From Morchella semilibera (lineage: Eukaryota; Ascomycota; Pezizomycetes; Pezizales; Morchellaceae): a stretch of 64,000 nucleotides of DNA. The stretch spans positions 2,284,081 to 2,348,080 of the forward strand of contig CM018606.1 of assembly GCA_009192285.1 (NCBI GenBank), given 5' to 3'. A program made the position numbers and the translations under genes. This document shows positions 22,426 to 34,329 of the stretch, in pieces; within the stretch, counting starts at the first letter, position 1; each line of letters starts with the position of its first letter. A model generated the notes under the pieces. It did no database searches, was not told the origin of the DNA, and was given only the letters and a program-made list of their open reading frames with translations.

Positions 22426-23990
22426 TTTGTCCCTTCAACTCTTTATATGTATTAGTTAATTTTCTAACATTATTTCCCGTAAAGCTTATCGATTTTCTCG
22501 GTGGTTTGTCGGGCCGTGCTAGGCCTCGAGTATTTCTTCCTGGTCAAGGGGTCTGTGGAGAGGGTAGTCTCGACTTCTCTCTCGGCCTCCTCTTGGGGCT
22601 TTTGTTTTCTTTTTTTATTTCTTGATACATGTGTCTAGCTTCCTTGCGGGAAGGCAAACGTGGCCTGCCCATTTATTGGGTCGGCTTGGTGAGCGGGCTC
22701 TTTGGCCCAATACAATTTTCTCTTGCTTCTTCTCTCGATTGTTCACGTGATTCCCGTCTGCCAAAATGTGAAATATATCGTGACCCTCGTGAAGAGTGTT
22801 GCTAGCAATCTCCCGGAGAGTAATACTACGTAATTCAGTGTTGATATCTCCTACAGCCAACATTAGCCATGAATTTAATCATTCTCCCTCCATATATTAC
22901 GACAGGTCCTCGCGAGCACTTGTTAAATATATGAAGCCCTTATGAATAGCTTTCCAACACCAGCAATGCTGGTCTCTAGAACGAGCCGGGTACTTTGTGG
23001 AGAGGCTGTCCGCGATAGAAACATCAGCCCGCACCGTCCTGGTACTGTGCCAGAAATCGAGCACCCCCTGTAGATTAGCTTTTCTCCCGCCCAAAAACCC
23101 CGCGCCACGGTATAGACAGAGAGCTACCTATTTATCAACAACGTCGAAACCACTCAACCGTAAAGAGGACTACCTAAATCCTCAGAGAAACCTCGCACAC
23201 AAACAGAATCCGGCCGTTGTTCACCCTAGCTTTGTGGCATATAATCCCTCAGTCAGCATATTGTTAGAGCAGTCCACACAACACAACCAACCAACCAAGA
23301 CGTAGGGAAAAGAAAACCTCTCCTAGGACACCGCCTCCAACAGTCTCTCCCGGAACGGCAGCCACAGTAAAGGGCAAGAACATAGAGGGGTTCCAGCCCC
23401 AAAAGGCGGGGTAAAGCTCCCCGCAAACACCTTGCTGTAACAATCCCTACACACCCGCGTTAGCACGGCTGTCTCATTCCAACCCGGAATGTGGGAGAAC
23501 TGTGGCTGCGGCTGTCTTGATATCAAGAACGGAGATGGAGAAGGAATAGGGTATCGAGACTGGATTGGTGATGGTGATGGTGATGGAATGTGTACCCCCC
23601 CCTCCCCTCCTACTACATGTGGTAGTGGGGAAAGGTGCGTGTGCTGAGTAATGTAATACGGGCTTGGGCTCGGGGTTGGGGGCGGGATGGTGCATACATA
23701 CATGTACATACATGATGGGCCAGGCGCTGTCATCTCCCCGTGGTGTAGTGTAGTGGGTGTTGGTGGGGTGTGGTGTGGTGTTTGTAAGTGGGTGGGTGGG
23801 GTGGGGCAGGGCAGGGCAGGGCGGGCGGGCACTACCGGGTGCGACATGAGATATCACTCGAGCGTCTCTACGGAACTACAGCAAGTACCAAATACCAAAT
23901 ATCAATTTAAAGACTCTACGATACACACATCCAACCCAACAAATGAAAGCAAACAAATACAGCGGGCACCCTCCATCCCGATCCACCCAA
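22426..23990. other. intergenic region with low complexity
   Basis: About 1.6 kb downstream of the hydroxylase-like gene. It is rich in G-run and GGTGATGGTGATG-type simple sequence near 23565-23590 and GGGTGGGTGGGG near 23790. Open frames here are low-complexity and unsupported. Confidence 0.5.
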
Positions 23991-24914
23991 CTACCCAATA
24001 ACCAAGCACCTCACCTCAATACTCTGCCTCGACCCCCTCGCCTCCACCGGCGTCCCCGGATGCTCAAACGCCGTATGCGGCGTCCTCCCCCTGCGCCCCT
24101 CGGCGCCCCCGCCCACAACAGTGTCAGTATCAAAACACTTGATAAGGAGCACGTCGTCGGCCGTCATGGCGCTCCAGTACCACCACTGCTGGTCCGGCGC
24201 CCAGCGCACGCCCAGCGTCCCCCCCTCGCGGTCCGGATAGATGTGTCTCACGGGGACCAGGTCCTCCTCGCGCACGGACCTGCTGTCGGCGAAGGCGAGC
24301 GGGCTGTCGACCACGGGGCCTGGCCCGATCGGGCGCCACACGTTGATGATGCGCACGCGCTCGGCGCGGCGGACGACTTCGTCGGCGCGGGCGGGGGGGA
24401 GGTGCTGCCGCACGCGCTGGTACGAGGCGGGGACGGTCTGGTCGACGTGGACGCGCATGACGGGGGTGCGTGTGCCGTGTGGGCTGCGGATGGTGTGGTC
24501 GAAGATGACGACGTCGGTGGCGGTGGGGAGGTGGCGCTTGAGGAGCGCGCGGATCTCGGGGTAGTAGGTTGTTGCGATCTCGGCGTCGTTGGTGAAGGTT
24601 TTGAGGGTTGTTGGGGTTGCTGGGAGGGGCTGGAAGGATTGGCGGTCGAGGGTGAAGGTGGGTTCTTGGCCGCGGAGGTCGCGGATTGGGACGTTGTGGG
24701 GGGTGGTTTCGACGTTGGATTGTGGGCCCGTGGTGGGGGGGGTGACGTGGTAGTAGGGGGGGGCGCCGTCGGTGGTGGTTGGGGAGTGGAAGTTGAGGGT
24801 TGCGGAGGCGACGTCGCCGCTGGGGGGTGGGGGGGTGGTGGTGGCGGGGGCGGTGTGGGGGGTTAGGGTGGGGGGGTGGAGGGCGGAGACTTGCGTGAGG
24901 GTTGCGATACTCAT
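23991..24914 (-). CDS. AsaB/CmcJ-like hydroxylase/desaturase
   Basis: A single exon encodes 307 residues from the ATG at 24914, preceded by a 16-bp direct repeat and a TATA-like element. The order of motifs is that of the fungal AsaB/CmcJ family: YYPEIRALLKRHLP, VVIFDHTIRS, VMRVHVDQTVPASYQRV, VRIINVWRPIGPGPVVDSPL, FADSRSV, LLIKCFDTDT, TPHTAFEHPGTP and SIEVRCLV. HxD in VHVDQT and the later His in TPHTAFE could be the metal ligands expected of an Fe(II)-type oxygenase. AsaB acts in aspergillic acid synthesis and CmcJ in cephamycin 7-alpha-methoxylation, so a secondary-metabolism oxidation is likely, but no biosynthetic cluster is visible here. Codon use is very GC-rich, unlike the rest of the window. 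The first 90 residues are Thr/Pro-rich and poorly conserved. Confidence 0.87.
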   Translation of the reverse strand: MSIATLTQVSALHPPTLTPHTAPATTTPPPPSGDVASATLNFHSPTTTDGAPPYYHVTPPTTGPQSNVETTPHNVPIRDLRGQEPTFTLDRQSFQPLPATPTTLKTFTNDAEIATTYYPEIRALLKRHLPTATDVVIFDHTIRSPHGTRTPVMRVHVDQTVPASYQRVRQHLPPARADEVVRRAERVRIINVWRPIGPGPVVDSPLAFADSRSVREEDLVPVRHIYPDREGGTLGVRWAPDQQWWYWSAMTADDVLLIKCFDTDTVVGGGAEGRRGRTPHTAFEHPGTPVEARGSRQSIEVRCLVIG

Positions 24915-24919
24915 TGTGG

Positions 24920-24960
24920 ATGTATATATGAAAATGGTGTATGTATATATGAAAATGGTA
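24920..24960. repeat. direct repeat in the AsaB-like promoter
   Basis: TGTATATATGAAAATGG occurs twice, 21 bp apart start to start, directly upstream of the AsaB-like start codon. It could be a duplicated regulatory site. Confidence 0.5.
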
Positions 24961-25485
24961 GTTTTAAGTACAGATGATGTAGACTCAACTCTGGTGATAT
25001 ACTGACTTGCTGGACAGTCAAGCAGAGAACAGGACCTCTATATACCAGTCAGTTCCAGCGCAATAAATAATCAAGCAGCTTATCAATCAATACTTCACCA
25101 TTCAGATGTTATCGAACCCCGTCCCTATCACGCAATGCACAAGGCTCTGAGACAAACCGAGTGAGCGGATCAACACCCCTCATGACCACTCCACCGCAGA
25201 GCTGTGCCACAGCACTGATAACTACCTGCCTGCCCACCAACGATAACCACCCCCGATATCCAACCACGGCGCAACAATTCCCCGTCGGTCGGTGCAAATC
25301 AGATTAAGCTTTTAATTCCCTCCCCACATTAACAATCCACGTCGGCGGCGGAGTTAAGCGTGGGTTAGGGTTGAATTCAGTGCATTAGTAACCACCGTGG
25401 ATTTGTAATGCTGCGTGCGGCACAAACGTCAGTCTGGCGCCCGAGCACGGAATCGCTGATCAGGTCAAGGAGAATGTAATTACCG

Positions 25486-25510
25486 CAATCCAATCCAATC
25501 CAATCCAATC
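25486..25510. promoter_or_regulatory. tandem CCAAT array
   Basis: Five perfect CAATC units create four CCAAT boxes in a row. CCAAT is bound by the Hap2/3/5 (HapC) complex in fungi. The array lies between divergent genes and may serve both. It may also be a simple microsatellite without function. Confidence 0.5.
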
Positions 25511-26099
25511 ACGGCCCGTCACTCGACGCTGTCCACAAAAACCCCTCCCTCCCTCCCTCCCCTCGCGGCAGAGGATGGTGATGCGAGCACCCTGGGAGTG
25601 TCACGGCTGGGGCGTGGTGGTGGGCGGGGGAGGAGTTATATAGCGGACCCCATCACTCGGCCGAGCCCCCAGTACGTCTTTCGGCCGGGAGAGGGCCCGT
25701 GGGGGTACTAATAGTGCGGGGTGGGTACGGTATTTGGTTGTGGGCTGCGAGTGATCGCTGGTGGTTTACGGGTGTTGTCAACAGGTGGAATTAGATGGCA
25801 TTAATACTTGGCTGTTGCATGTAAACACCGGGACAGCCAATGTATCCCAGGACAGCCCGTGTGCAGCTTGCCAGAGAACAGCCACAATAGAATAGAACCG
25901 GGCCCGGGTGCAGTAAATAAAACAAACAAGTAAATACATGACATCACCCCAGCAACCACACACGTGACCCCCACAACCCAACGCAGCAACCAACCACCAA
26001 AACCTCCAACCTCAGTCTCCAAACCCCCATCACGACCACCACAGCCCTACCAGCCCTCCTCACACACAGACACGAAACCGCACGCGTCCAAAGAGCCCA

Positions 26100-28411
26100 A
26101 TGCTCGGGCACACAACAACAACCAAGGTCCCCCTCCGCGGAAGTCCCGCGCCCCCCCACACCGCACCCAACAAGCGCCGCGCAACACCCGCCCGCAGGCG
26201 CACACTCACGCCCGCCGCGCCCGAGCCGACAAAGCCCGGGGGGGGGTATGGGGCGGGCAGCAGCAGCGCGGGCGACGACGACGAGGACATGGAGGGCTTC
26301 AGCTACATCGACACCAACAGCTTGCCGGGGTTCTCGAGCTCGAAGACGCCCATTGCCGAGGAGGAGGAGGAGGAGGAGGAGGAGGGGGACGGGGAGGACG
26401 GGGACGGGGACGCCGGGTATGAGGGTAACATGCTGCCCTCAGATACCGATACCGATACCGAGGGACAGGGACAGCGACAGGGACTGGCACAGGCGGAGTA
26501 TACCTATGCCGAAGACGACGACGACGACGACGACGGAGATGGAGACGGGCGCGCAACAATGTGGGCCGACAACCCGGTGGGCGCGACCAGCTTCTACGGC
26601 GGCCAGCCCACGATCCGGAGCTCGCCGCCGCTGCTCCCGCTGAAGCGCCGCAGGACGCCGGAGGGCAGTCCGCAGAAGCAGAGGCAGAGGCACAAGCGGG
26701 TGCTGGCGCTGGAGGAGCAGGAGGAGCTGGACCGCAGGGAGCTGGAGGCCATGATGGCCATGAGCAGCGAGGACGAGACCGACCCCGACGCTACAGAGGA
26801 GGACACAGACCCGGACGCTACCGAGGACGACACCGAAATGACGCCCCTGCCCTCGCCGCCGCCGCCGTCCTCGCCACCGCCAAAGTCGGTCCACCCCCTA
26901 GAGCGCGCGTGGGCCGCGCAGCGCGCCGCAGTCGTTGCTGCTGCCACCCACGCGGCGATCACGATCGCGGACGACGAGCTGGAGGAGGACACGCTGGAGG
27001 CGGAGCGCATCGTGCGCGACATGGCGGGGCAGCATACCCCGGGGCCTGTGCAGCAGGAGGAGGAGGAGGAGGAGATTGGAGACACGATCGTGGTGCGGCA
27101 GCGGACGCCGCCGAGGAAGGAGCGGCTGCGGAGGTCGACTAGGGAGGCGTCGGCGACGCCGGTGCCGGGGACGCCAGCGGCTGCTAGGGCGAGGGCGAGG
27201 GCGAGGACGGAGACGCAGTCGCAGTCGCCGCAGCGGCGGCCCCCCGGGAGAGGGGCGACGCCGGGGATGAAGCAGAAGGCTGTGGCTGCGCCGCGCAGGG
27301 GGGGTTCGGCTACGCCGGGGAAAAAACGGGCTGCCGTAGGTACACGACAGTCGTCTGCTGCTACGCCGAGGAAACCGGCTGCCCTGGCTATCACCACAAC
27401 CCCACGACGGCCATCCGCGCGCGAAGATACCCCCCGCCGCATCACCGCAGAGCACCCGCCCTCGCCGCGGAAACAATCGCCCCAGAAAGCCACCACCACC
27501 GCATCGCCGCGAAAGCAATCGCCGCAGAAAACCGCGGAGCACCCCCCCTCGCCGCGGAAACAATCACCCCAGAAACCCACCACCACCGCAGAGCACCCGC
27601 CCTCGCCGCGAAAGCAATCCCCCACGAAAGCCCAGCGCCTCGAGCGCGCCAACGCCCGCCTCGCACGCATCCGCGAACGTAGGGCTGCTGCTGCCGCCGC
27701 CGCCGCAAAGACAAAGGCAAAGACACCCGCAAAGACCAAGACGCCCGCGAAACGGGCCTCCCCGCCGCCGCAAGCGGGGAAGCAGGACCTGCCCACGCCG
27801 CCCGTGGAACCGACGCCTCCGCCGCAACCGCAGCCACCGAATCGGCTTTTCGATAACCGCCCTGAGCTTGCGCCGCGGGTGGAGGCGCCGCGGAGGAGGA
27901 GGGGAGGGTTGCGGCGGGGGCGGCCGTGGGGAGGGCTGCGACGCTGTTTGGAGAGGAGGGCTCGGCGTCTACCCCCTCCACCACCACCACCACCCGGGAC
28001 TCCACCGCCCCCCGCACATCCGCCTCGACATCGTTCGCAACCGCGCACGAGTCCGCGCCCCCGGCACCCGTCTGGGAGAAGCGGCACTGGAAGCTCCTAG
28101 AGCGCTACCTGCAGCACCCCGCTGCGGCCCCCCACCACCACCACCACCACGGCGACAACGAGCGGACAACATACACCATCTCGATCGACGACCCGGGCGC
28201 CATCGGCGAGGCGGTGCTGCGCGACCCGGCGCTCGAGGTCACGGGCACGCCCGGCGGCGGCAGGGCCCTCGTGTTGCGCGGAAACGAGGTGGCCGCGGTG
28301 AAGCGCTTTGTCGGCCGGGTGGGCGCCCGCTGGGGCGTCCAGTTTGTGGCTGGGAAGGTGGCGGCGTGGAAGTTGGCGGGGGTCAGGAGGCGGATTAGGG
28401 GTGGGGGGTAG
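26100..28411 (+). CDS. long intrinsically disordered protein, possible nuclear/chromatin role
   Basis: The ATG at 26100 opens a GC-rich frame of low complexity. In order there are a basic N-terminus, an EEEEEEEEE run, Asp runs, a DTDTDTEGQ stretch, PKRRR-type basic clusters, DPDATEEDTDPDATEDDTE repeats, and an array of about four SPRKQSPQK units (coordinates about 27455-27640). An Ala/Lys-rich KTKAKTPAKTKTPAK segment follows. SPRK/TPRK units are typical CDK-phosphorylation and DNA-binding style repeats. Near 27870-27930 the coding signal moves to another frame, which continues to the stop at 28409-28411 and contains the only globular-looking part (PVWEKRHWKLLERYLQ, TISIDDPGAIGEAVL and VAAVKRFVGRVGARWG). 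I found no good intron there, so a frameshift, assembly error or unusual intron must join them. No known family was recognised. Confidence 0.6.
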
Positions 28412-29960
28412 TTGGGGGGGGTTGTACTGTAGGGTAGTGTAGGTAGTGTAATGGGGGGTATTGGTAGCCTTTTTTCTTTTTTTTTAAAAATTCGTTTTAT
28501 ATTTTTTGTATTGGGTTCACACGCTGAATGGCGTAGACTGTAGATGTAACCACCCCACCATCACTATTACTACTATTACCACTATTACAGCGAAAGCTCG
28601 CTATAAGGGTAGATTTGCTATAAGAATACCCATCGACCTATATAAAATGTTCTGCTGGCGTACCTTTATATGAGATGTAGGGTTAGGGTATTTCGACGAG
28701 TTTTCAGCCAATTCTTGTAATGTATATGACCCATTCCTAGCGCCAACCACTATTATTGTGCTTCTGTATCTGCAGCTCCCTTGGACGAGCCTATGTATGT
28801 ACATGTAGCCACACTGATGTACATACCTACCGATAGATAACAAGCTTCCCCCCCCCCCCTTCGCTCTCTAAAAGGCGGTTTCCGGTCCCGAGTAAAAAGC
28901 TTCCACTGTGCTACTATCGCTACTACCACCGCAGCCTGTACCCCCCCAACCGCCAGTCCGTCACACGCAATCACTCGTTTGCCCGCCGGCGTGAGTGAGT
29001 GCTCATGATGCAGATCGTTAAGGTACGCCACCGCCTTTTTCTATCGTGGTGTGAGTCAATGATCGCGGCATGTCTTAGACGGTCGGTGGGGGTTAGGGTA
29101 GGGTAGGGGTGGCCGTCTGTGTGTGTACTTGTATGTTGGCGGGGGTTTTGCGTGTGGCGGGCGGGCAGGCAGGCAGGCAGGGGTTGACTACATGTACATG
29201 TAGTAATGGTGTGGATGGAATTGTCGTGCGTGGGTTTATCATGGCTGCGCCATGTGTTAACTTATGTATGTCCTGCCCATGCTGGTCTGTAGACATATGT
29301 CCCCCCCGTAGTTCACCAGACCCTCCCCCCCCCTCTCTCCGCACTTGCACGAGTACAAGATTCGGACTACATGGCGGCGGTAGATGCAGACTGACAGGAT
29401 CCGAGTATACATGTATTGCACAATCCCTACGGAGACGGGGGGTTGAGTCCGTACGTTCTTCAAACTTCCCACGGATATGGGGCATGGATGATATATTCCG
29501 CTCTCTGGCAAAGGCTTATCGTTGGGGACTATGACCCGGCAAGGATCCAATCAAGGACCAGGGATGTATAAACGCCACCACCATCACCAATTTAGCAACA
29601 ACGAGAGGAATTCCAATTGTATCTGTCTACCTCACTCTACACCGGATTGTATATCGATCCTAGCAAAACACTCCCCCCCCCCCCGGTAAACCCCCGACAT
29701 AGAAAAACAATATAAAGGAAAGGACTGCGCTTCAGGCTGCATAAAAACATGCACTTCTGATCATTCCATAACATAACCCACGGGAAAGAAAGAAAGAAAG
29801 AAAGAACGGGAAAAGAATGGGAAAGAAAAAAGCAAAAATTCTCGCCACCAGAAACCCTCTACCGGAAACCCTCACCAAAAACCCTCACCAAAACCCTCAC
29901 CAGAAACCCTCACCAGAAACCCTCACCTAAAACCCTCACCTGAAACTCACCAGAAACCCT
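28412..29960. other. intergenic region with simple repeats
   Basis: About 1.5 kb containing telomere-like TAGGGTTAGGG (near 28680) and GTTAGGGTAGGGTAGGGG (near 29093), a (CAGG)n tract near 29163-29180, a (GAAA)5 tract near 29787 and the AAACCCTCACC minisatellite listed separately. No gene is supported. Confidence 0.6.
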
Positions 29961-29961
29961 C
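29851..29961. repeat. AAACCCTCACC minisatellite
   Basis: Eight or so imperfect units of AAACCCTCACCAG (13-14 bp) run up to the stop codon of the monooxygenase. The unit contains AAACCCT, a telobox-like string. It forms the immediate 3' flank of that gene. Confidence 0.75.
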
Positions 29962-31705
29962 TACATAACAACAGAATCCGGATCACCATTGGGCGGGATA
30001 AAGATCGCCGACATACTCTGCTTAGCATACTCCAACACCCTGTGGGAGAAGATAAACTGGTGCACCTCCGCAGCTTTTTTATCCCCGACAAGTCAGCCAC
30101 ACCGAGCTCGGTAGAAATGGAAACGGGAAATTTAGAAAGAGTGAAAACTTACGAGAAGATCCGACTCCCTTCTTCGCCAACCCCAGTTTCCTGGAGAACT
30201 CCTGCACCGTCTCTCCTCTTTCCTTCCTGACATGCTGATACACCTTGAGTCTTGTCTCAATGCTCTCCGTTCTCGAGCCAAGCGGGATCAGAATACCGAG
30301 GGCTGCACCATCCTCAATGGACTGTCCGCCGCCCTGGCCGAGATGCGGCATCATGGGATGGCATGCATCACCGAGGAGCGCAAGGCGGCCCTTAACCCAT
30401 GCATCCAACGGCGGAAGTGTCCGGAGCTGCCACAATGTCACGTCACCCTCGGAGAGGTGCGTGAAGATGCGCTGGAACTGCTTTGAGTAATCAGTGAAGA
30501 CGGATGTGAGCGAAAGAATGTTTGTTGGTGTGTTCCAGTCTATCATGGCCCATCAGTTTCCCTCTGCCTCTGAGCATAAAATATGCGAACTGGTTTCTAC
30601 TTACAGCCTTCTTGCGGCGAGGGGTCGTTCTCACGGAAGCTGTCGGGATGGATACAGACAAAGTTCATGAGCTCGCCGTTCCTGCACGGATACATGACGA
30701 TGCGGCGGTCCGCATCGAACGCAATCTTCATGGCCCATCTCTTCCCGCCGTCGCGATCAGGCGTGCCGAATTGCGCGGTTTCGGGGTCGGAGCGGAGCTT
30801 TGCGGTGGGGAGCACAAAGCGGAAGGCAGAAAAGCCAGAGGGTATCGCGCGGACGGTTTCGGGGAAGACGACCTGTCGGATTCTGGACTGGAGGAGAATG
30901 TTAGCTTTAGCGGTAATTGACCTCGAAGATCGAAGGGGGTTAGTAATACGTTAATTCCATCGGCGCCGACTATGAGGTCCCCTTTGCTCGGGATACTGGG
31001 GGGGCCATTATGCTTGATTGTTCCGGCCTCGGCATCGACGGAGGTGACGAGAGTGGAGAGGTGCAGGATACAAGGTGGGTAAGGGGATGTTTCGGGGGAG
31101 AGCGCGAGATGCTTAAGCTCGGAGTGAAGGTCAACTCGGTGGGCTAGATACCATGGCTATATATCACGGTTATATGAGTAAACAGTCGAGACTCCAAATG
31201 AGGTGGGGGGAGCTCTCACAGATCCATGGACTTCCCGAACTTTGGTATTGTCCATAGTATAGACGATTTTCCCGGTCTTATCTTGCATCTCCGACTACAA
31301 TACTCCATATCAGATCCCGTCTCATCAATAAAGACCACACTTCTAGACACTACTTACATATGAACACTCCACCCCGCCCAACCTTTCAGGCGAGTACCCG
31401 AAATGGCCCAGCACTCTGGACGCATTCGGTCCTACATGGATTGCTGCTCCAACCTCGTTCGCAAATGCGGATTTTTCAAACAGCTATTCATCTCAGTCAG
31501 CTAAATCAATATATAAGGGGCTAAGGATGAGTAATACATGGACGATATGCCCCGCCTTCCTCAGCGCGATAGCAGCTGATAACCCGCCGATTCCAGCACC
31601 GATAACGAGCACGGTGAGGGGCCCGCCGGGTGGGGTACCCTTTGGTAGTTCTGCGGGCCTTGGTGTTTCGGTCTCGGCGGGAGCAGTAGCGCTTGGTGGT
31701 GTCAT
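29961..31705 (-). CDS. FAD-dependent monooxygenase, salicylate hydroxylase-like
   Basis: Seven exons: 31538-31705, 31358-31483, 31220-31294, 30950-31156, 30605-30887, 30153-30539 and 29961-30073. They join in frame to 452 residues. The fold is the class A flavoprotein monooxygenase type. It shows GAGIGGLSAAIALRKAGH (FAD ADP-binding GxGxxG, residues about 35-52), a substrate-side R in PWYLAHRVDLHSEL, LIVGADGINSRIR (the DG motif, spanning an intron) and ALLGDACHPMMPHLGQGG (GD motif for FAD ribityl binding, about residue 343). Such enzymes use NAD(P)H and O2 to hydroxylate aromatic substrates; salicylate-type or a secondary metabolite is possible, not provable here. The first 28 residues are Pro/Thr-rich with no clear signal peptide. 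The sixth exon begins at the AG in GATAG, the only in-frame acceptor. The 3' end abuts a minisatellite. Confidence 0.9.
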
Positions 31706-34329
31706 CTTGGGTTTGGATATCTTTGGTGTTTCTTAGTCTCTTAGTCTTTTTAAAGCTTGTATATGTATGTTTTGGCTGTTTGTTGCGGTGCTTGGTTTTG
31801 GCCAAGTGAGCTAACCAGCCTGCCCTTTTAAACAATTTCGTAAAAAAGCAATAATGAAAGAGGGGGTTTGGGCTCATGATCTAATGCAGCTTACTGTGGT
31901 GAATATTGCGTTGTGGTCGGTCTTTGCAGATCCAGATATCCATGAATATACATGTCTTTCTATTGGGTCTAGCAGCTTGGGCCAGGTATCCGGCATGTTC
32001 CGGCGCCGGGCCCCCGGGGTTAAGTGCCAAGGGTCAAGAAGGATATATGATAAGTGATCAGCGGGCTGCCCGTGTCTTACTGAAACATCCCTTACGAAGC
32101 CCGTAGATCGATCCCGAAGCTTATCCTCTGCTGAGATTATAGTTATCTGTTCGTACAAAGCTTAATTCCTACCGGATTTTACTTCAGTTAACATTTTTGT
32201 CCCCATAAACGCCGACAATAAATAAAGTTATAATAGTACTACAAGTACTATTCTAACATAACCTTACTCCGTCTTATCTGGAATGTTAAAAGCAATTCTA
32301 CAAACCTGACCGCAAATGCCTTATTTTGGCAAGGTTTATTGCTCTATCTACACCCTCAATCTTTACAAATTTGCACTTTGTGGATCGATGTCACGAGAAG
32401 TCTTGAAATACGAGATCAGTAACCCGGCTGAAAAAAGATAATGAGTAAATATGATAGTCCTATTCTCTTTAAAGACCCCGAGTGACCGTTCGTGTTCAAG
32501 GTATCGTCACACTCTTTACCCCCCCAAGCTGTAATTAGAAGCTTGCTGTCTCGGTACTTTGCGGTGAGAGTTCCTAAGTAAATTATTTATAGAATAGAAA
32601 TCGGAGCTAATGAATTGTTTTAAGATCATTTACTCCGGGCCTCGGATGATAATGTTTATCGGGCAGTATCCTAGGAACCTTCGCGGTGTGCTCTCTTTCG
32701 TGACCCTTGCCCAAGTACCTACATACAGTCTTGTTTGGTATTTTTGCACTTTCGCATGTATTGGGTCTGCGTGCATAAACATACTCCACAGAGGCGTGAT
32801 TACACGTAATAGAACAGCAAGCCCTCCAATAGTAAGTATTTATAAACTCAACCTCCCCCCCGCTGCTGCCTTATCAGTTACATAGTTATTGGGCGGCTTG
32901 GAATGTGATTAATTGTTTACTAGTGGTTGCCCTGGGCGGGCAACAACAAACCCTGGTTTTGTTTCTAATGCAGAAGAAGCTTGAGCATACTGTTCTGGAA
33001 AGAAAAATTCGTATGTAGGTCCTTTTTTTTTCTTTCTGCGCCATTCATGTATGTACATGTAATCAAACTATTTTTTTTTCCCCTTCTCCCCTCCTCGAGA
33101 ATGCATCTTGCATAGTACGACCCTATGTATTCCCACATCTGCACTTGATCGATAAAGGGCAAGCCGACACAACCTACATACATACGTATATAAGCTACAT
33201 GTATCTCCCAAGGGCCCGGACAGCAAAACTCGGACAGAAAGACCTCTCTCGCACCGAGTGATAGACTATGAGTATAGTAGCTGCGAACAAGCTACCATGA
33301 TGCGCAGAAAATGTCAATGTCCGGAACATCCCGAGGAGGCGCCGCCAGGTCCGTGTCTAGCGTATGCAAGGGGTGACAACACCCCGCATCCTCCCCGTCC
33401 GTGATTGGGTTAGGGTTTGGCATTGGTAGCCTTGCTCTTCTTATGACGTTGCCAGATTGAGTTTGAATCTTTTTGTACTCGTTTGGTTGGATGCCTTTTG
33501 TATGGGTAGGTTTTGGCCCTTGAGTGCACAATGGTGGCCTTTTCGTGACTAAGGCTAGCCATGTGACTAACCTTTGCTTCTACCCCGGATCCTCACTCGT
33601 GATGTCAAGTCTCGAGAGAAAAAAAATCAATTGGGACTAAATTTCTCTAGGGCTATCCAAAGTTTAGAAGATCGATATCTCATCCAATGGGGTAATTTAT
33701 ACAAATATCGTACTGCCCACAATTTTTAAGGTGAACTTTAAATGATTCCAATAAAATACGTATACTATCTCGAATCGCAATTGCAAAAGCAATAACTCCT
33801 AACCCATTCCTTCTCCTAATGAATAATAGTCAAAACAAAACTCCTTTTTATGGATACCCCCCCAGCTTTTCCAAACCCGCTGTTATGTGCCCCCTCTAGT
33901 TATGAAATGTATGCCCTTCATGAAATGACGAAAGTAGGAAACCCTAGGAACCCCTGGCAAGGAGCGGAGGTGGATAACAGTGGCCATGCAGTGATAGAAA
34001 AAATAAACAAAGAAAAAAGAAAACCCATGCAGAAACAAACCCCGGTCGAAAAACAAAAGAAAAAAGAGAAAACCCATAATATAGGAGAGGAAAAAGGCAA
34101 AGCAAAGGATTACAAAGTGCGTAAGGGATACAGATTTCCAAAATCCGATAATATAAAAAAAGAAAACAGGATTTACAAAACCAGAATCACCTATAAAGGG
34201 TTCTTTGTTTGTGGAACTTTTGAAAACAGAAGCAAAGAGTTGGGTGTACTCAGTAAGTGGACGTATATACCTATACAGCACTTCTGCACCCACCAGCAAG
34301 CAAGAAAAGTATGCTGTTATCTGGCGTAA
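31706..34329. other. long AT-rich intergenic region
   Basis: About 2.6 kb with no supported gene. A small palindrome (ATAGTACTACAAGTACTAT) lies near 32233 and telomere-like GGGTTAGGGTTTGG near 33405. Open frames at 33.85-34.33 kb on both strands reflect long A/T runs in what is probably the 3' UTR of the next gene. Confidence 0.55.

Larger units (their letters stand above)
24915..26099. other. divergent promoter region
   Basis: About 1.2 kb between two divergent GC-rich genes. It carries a (CAATC)5 array, a (CCCT)n tract near 25545-25562, a telomere-like GGGTTAGGGTT near 25361, and TATA-like sequence about 120 bp upstream of the AsaB-like ATG. No RNA gene is seen. Confidence 0.55.

Noticed and set aside
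24241-28398. Many long open frames on both strands of the GC-rich island.
   Set aside because: High GC removes stop codons, giving long shadow frames rich in Arg, Gly and Ala. Only the AsaB-like frame and the 26100 frame with its C-terminal continuation carry plausible content.
29960-31705. Linking the monooxygenase, AsaB-like gene and relics as one biosynthetic cluster.
   Set aside because: No backbone synthase, transporter or cluster regulator is visible, and the genes lie 5 kb or more apart with unrelated genes between.
32225-32255. Palindrome ATAGTACTACAAGTACTAT.
   Set aside because: A single short palindrome with no flanking element structure.
33850-34329. Plus-strand 159-codon and minus-strand 138-codon open frames.
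   Set aside because: Both are driven by long A/T runs. The minus frame only looks like membrane spans because of T-rich codons. The position fits the 3' UTR of the gene at 34330-35112.
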